Assembly: GCA_030151005.1 (NCBI GenBank)
Contig: JASLES010000198.1
Coordinates: 1 to 7,598 of the forward strand
Reading direction: 5' to 3'
DNA: 7,598 bases
Source: Silvimonas sp.
GTDB lineage: Bacteria > Pseudomonadota > Gammaproteobacteria > Burkholderiales > Chitinibacteraceae
The first letter of the stretch is position 1; each line of letters opens with the position of its first letter. Below, in pieces: positions 6,253-7,598 of this stretch. The notes beneath the pieces are model-generated. The model was not told the DNA's origin. It worked only from the letters and a program-made list of their open reading frames with translations, and did not search any database. The translations under genes were made by a program, and so were the position numbers.

Positions 6253-6281
6253 ATAATCAAACATCACTTGCGCAATGTCAA
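6253..6281 (-). promoter_or_regulatory. Sigma70-type promoter for the polyol operon (TTGACA - 17 bp - GATTAT)
   Basis: On the minus strand a perfect -35 hexamer TTGACA (6281-6276) is followed by a 17-bp spacer and GATTAT (6258-6253), which matches TATAAT at four of six positions including the key second and last bases. The expected start of transcription is near 6246, which falls inside the 30-bp palindrome. This would give a leader of about 350 nt before the binding-protein start codon. Confidence 0.6.
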
Positions 6282-6354
6282 GCTTTTGCCCACATTTAGA
6301 GCAAATGCCAATGTGATGCACCGGTCTTGCCCATACCAAAACAGGCACGGCGAC

Positions 6355-6392
6355 TGCCCGAGAGAGCCCGAAATGGCTACAATCGGCGGGCA
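6355..6392 (+). promoter_or_regulatory. Possible promoter and flanking inverted repeat for the regulator gene
   Basis: TACAAT (6378-6383) matches the -10 consensus in five of six positions, about 48 bp before the regulator ATG; no good -35 lies 17 bp upstream. It is framed by the inverted repeat TGCCCG (6355-6360) / CGGGCA (6387-6392), with GCCCG at 6366-6370 as an alternative left arm and CCGA/TCGG (6368-6371, 6383-6386) inside. The repeat could be a site for autoregulation. The evidence is modest. Confidence 0.3.
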
Positions 6393-6430
6393 TTGTCTGC
6401 CAGAGCAAGACGGGCACAACGGAGCAAGTG

Positions 6431-7381
6431 ATGTCTAAACAGCAAGAAAAACTGGATCAGGCCGCGCGGGCCGCGTGGATGTATTACGTCGCCAACAATA
6501 CCCAGCACGAAATTGCGGATCATCTGGGCATCTCCCGCCAGATGGCACAGCGACTGGTGGCCTATGCGGTAGAACAAGGTCTGGTGCGCGTCAACATTCA
6601 GCACGGCATCACAGATTGCCTTGCCCTTGCCGAACAAATGAAAGCGCGCTTTGGCCTGAGCTTGTGCCGTGTAGTGCCCGCCAGTGGCGAATCTGAAGGC
6701 CTGCGCCGTATGCTGGCCGTGGCCGGCGCAGAAGTCATGACGCAGTTTTTGCAGTCCGAAACACCCATTGTGGTGAATCTGGGGTCCGGCCGGACGCTCA
6801 AGGGCGTGATCGACGAACTGGCAGAGATTGATCGCCCGCAACACCGCATTGTGTCCATGGTGGGCGCGATCGCCACCGATGGCGCCTCCAACCGTTACGA
6901 CGTGGCGCTGCGCACGGCCGAGAAAACCGGCAGCAAATACTTCATGCTGCCCGCCCCACTGATTGCTGATAGTGCGGAAGACTGCCGCCAATGGTGCAGC
7001 CACCGCGTTTACCGCGTAGTGAGCGAATTGTCTGCGCACGCAGACGTCACGTTTATCGGGATTGGTTCAGTAGGCCCGGGTTGCCCGCTGGAAGAAGACG
7101 GCTTCTTGAGCAAGGAAGAAATCGGCCAACTGGTGTCTGAAGGTGCCGCCGGTGAAATCATTGGTCACGCCGTGAACCACGAAGGCCGGCCGCTCTCCTC
7201 GCCCATCACGGACCGGGTAACCAGCCTGCAATTACCCACCGCTACAGATCGCCCGGTGATCGCCTTTGCCGGTGGCGCAAGCAAACACAGTGCTTTGAAT
7301 GCTGCCCTGCGTGGGCGATGGCTGTCCGGGCTGGTGACGGATGAGGAATCGGCGCGGCAGGCGTTGGCGCTGGTGGATTAA
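6431..7381 (+). CDS. SorC-family transcriptional regulator of the polyol operon
   Basis: A 316-residue DNA-binding regulator. A helix-turn-helix lies at about 25-46 (QHEIADHLGISRQMAQRLVAYA) and is followed by the SorC/DeoR-type sugar-binding domain at about 60-316. Phosphosugar-binding-like blocks in that domain are NLGSGRTLKG (116-125), GIGSVGPG (210-217), GEIIGH (241-246) and GGASKH (281-286, with Lys285). The length fits the family (about 310-330). ATG 6431 is preferred over GTG 6428 because GGAG (6421-6424) is 6 nt from the ATG but only 3 nt from the GTG. Its divergent orientation to the transporter operon, with operator-like repeats between, points to local control. SorC-type regulators such as SmoC accompany sorbitol/mannitol operons. 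The inducer is probably a polyol or its phosphorylated product. Repressor or activator mode is not decided. Confidence 0.92.
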   Translation: MSKQQEKLDQAARAAWMYYVANNTQHEIADHLGISRQMAQRLVAYAVEQGLVRVNIQHGITDCLALAEQMKARFGLSLCRVVPASGESEGLRRMLAVAGAEVMTQFLQSETPIVVNLGSGRTLKGVIDELAEIDRPQHRIVSMVGAIATDGASNRYDVALRTAEKTGSKYFMLPAPLIADSAEDCRQWCSHRVYRVVSELSAHADVTFIGIGSVGPGCPLEEDGFLSKEEIGQLVSEGAAGEIIGHAVNHEGRPLSSPITDRVTSLQLPTATDRPVIAFAGGASKHSALNAALRGRWLSGLVTDEESARQALALVD

Positions 7382-7422
7382 CCAGCCAGAGATCAACATG
7401 CCCCTGATCTATCGCAGCTTGT

Positions 7423-7445
7423 AGTGTATAGTTTTGCTATACACT
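7423..7445 (+). promoter_or_regulatory. Inverted repeat and -10 box upstream of the higB-like toxin gene
   Basis: AGTGTATAG (7423-7431) and CTATACACT (7437-7445) form a perfect 9-bp inverted repeat around TTTTG. TATAGT (7427-7432) inside the left arm matches the -10 consensus in five of six positions. CTGATC (7404-7409), 17 bp upstream, is a weak -35. Toxin-antitoxin operons are usually repressed by the antitoxin or the complex binding such repeats over their own promoter. The fit is good, but binding is inferred. Confidence 0.6.
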
Positions 7446-7452
7446 CAAATGC

Positions 7453-7598
7453 ATGATCAAGCACATCAAGCATAAGGGCCTTCGGCTCTTTTTTGAGACT
7501 GGCAAGACCACGGGCATTCAGGCAATCCACGCACCAAGGTTGCGGCGGCAGCTAGCCCAACTGGATGCCGCCATCACACCGCAAGACATGAACATGCC
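7453..7598 (+). CDS. higB: HigB-type (RelE/ParE superfamily) toxin, N-terminal 48 residues, cut by window edge
   Basis: The frame is open from ATG 7453 to the window end (48 codons and two bases) and starts MIKHIKHKGLRLFFETGKTT, then GIQAIHAPRLRRQLAQLDAA. This is the typical start of HigB/RelE-like toxins of about 90-95 residues: the IK-HKGL-FFETG block, the GIQA-HA-RLR-QL helix and the (D)M(N)MP end of the helical part. The family acts as a ribosome-dependent mRNA interferase and is neutralised by HigA. The catalytic C-terminal half and the expected higA antitoxin lie beyond the right edge. No clear ribosome-binding site precedes the ATG, suggesting weak initiation. An inverted-repeat promoter lies just upstream. 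A terminator-like hairpin sits in codons 8-14. It is unrelated to the polyol genes. Confidence 0.82.
   Translation, partial: MIKHIKHKGLRLFFETGKTTGIQAIHAPRLRRQLAQLDAAITPQDMNM
7474..7494 (+). terminator. Terminator-like hairpin inside the higB coding sequence
   Basis: AAGGGCC (7474-7480), loop TTC and GGCTCTT (7484-7490) form seven pairs with one G-T wobble, followed by TTTT (7491-7494). This has the shape of an intrinsic terminator on the plus strand. It lies downstream of the regulator, which has no better terminator before 7422: AGATCA/TGATCT at 7390-7410 has no T-run. But it falls within the first codons of the toxin gene, where the amino acids (KGLRLFF) are also family-typical. Termination activity is inferred from shape only. 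Confidence 0.4.

Larger units (their letters stand above)
5893..6430. promoter_or_regulatory. Divergent regulatory region between operon and SorC-type regulator gene
   Basis: These 538 bp separate two divergent start codons and are visibly richer in A+T than the genes. The region contains a strong minus-strand promoter candidate, a 30-bp palindrome, a second weaker promoter-like site near the binding-protein gene, a GC-rich hairpin, and four GCAAAT words in the same direction at 6111, 6174, 6249 and 6301. There are also inverted repeats near the regulator start. No conserved protein-coding gene is recognised. One small open frame with a ribosome-binding site is listed separately. Confidence 0.7.

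Noticed and set aside
6140..6326. Direct repeat ACCGGTC at 6140-6146 and 6320-6326
   Set aside because: It is a 7-bp repeat with a palindromic core, 180 bp apart, with no relation to promoter elements; chance is the simplest explanation.
6377..7039. 220-codon minus-strand open frame opposite the regulator gene
   Set aside because: It has no recognisable domain, and the plus strand encodes a full-length SorC-family protein with a helix-turn-helix and sugar-binding motifs.
7390..7410. AGATCA/TGATCT inverted repeat after the regulator stop as a terminator
   Set aside because: It has only 6 AT-rich pairs with a 9-nt loop and no T-run, so it is too weak to call.
1..7598. CRISPR arrays, tRNA or rRNA genes, insertion sequences, integrases, phage genes
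   Set aside because: I found no regularly spaced repeats, RNA gene signatures, transposase-like reading frames or terminal repeats in the window.

Overview
This window holds most of a polyol (sugar alcohol) uptake and catabolism operon on the minus strand, its divergently transcribed SorC-family regulator on the plus strand, and the start of a HigB-type toxin gene at the right edge. Coding DNA is GC-rich. The gene set (MtlEFGK/SmoEFGK-type ABC transporter, D-arabinitol 4-dehydrogenase, SorC-type regulator) is typical of Proteobacteria. I infer a betaproteobacterium (Burkholderiales or Neisseriales-like), but the sequence alone does not settle this.

Layout. In transcription order, the operon runs right to left: periplasmic polyol-binding protein (5892-4582), a 148-bp GC-rich gap, permease 1 (4433-3489), permease 2 (3492-2683), HAD-family phosphatase (2686-2024), ABC ATPase (1962-862), and dalD-type dehydrogenase (765-1, cut by the window edge). 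The permease 1/permease 2 and permease 2/HAD junctions are both 4-base ATGA overlaps, which suggests translational coupling. The HAD-ATPase gap (61 bp) contains a strong hairpin. The regulator gene (6431-7381) points the other way. The 538-bp region between it and the binding-protein gene contains a good sigma70-type promoter on the minus strand (TTGACA-17-GATTAT), a 30-bp near-perfect palindrome at the predicted start site, four same-direction GCAAAT words and several inverted repeats. To the right of the regulator, a 9-bp perfect inverted repeat precedes a higB-like toxin start, which carries a terminator-like hairpin inside its coding sequence.

How it works together (inference from families). 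The binding protein captures a polyol such as D-arabinitol, D-mannitol or D-glucitol in the periplasm. The two permeases and the ATPase dimer import it, and the dehydrogenase oxidises it to a ketose (D-arabinitol to D-xylulose if DalD-like). The SorC-type regulator senses a sugar or sugar phosphate and controls the divergent promoters. The HAD enzyme may dephosphorylate a sugar phosphate or a side product. A kinase for the ketose would be expected beyond the left edge.

I see no wholly novel system. The points most worth a second look are the regulatory architecture of the divergent region, the long leader with a ribosome-binding-site-equipped small ORF, the intercistronic hairpin, and the terminator-like element inside the toxin gene.
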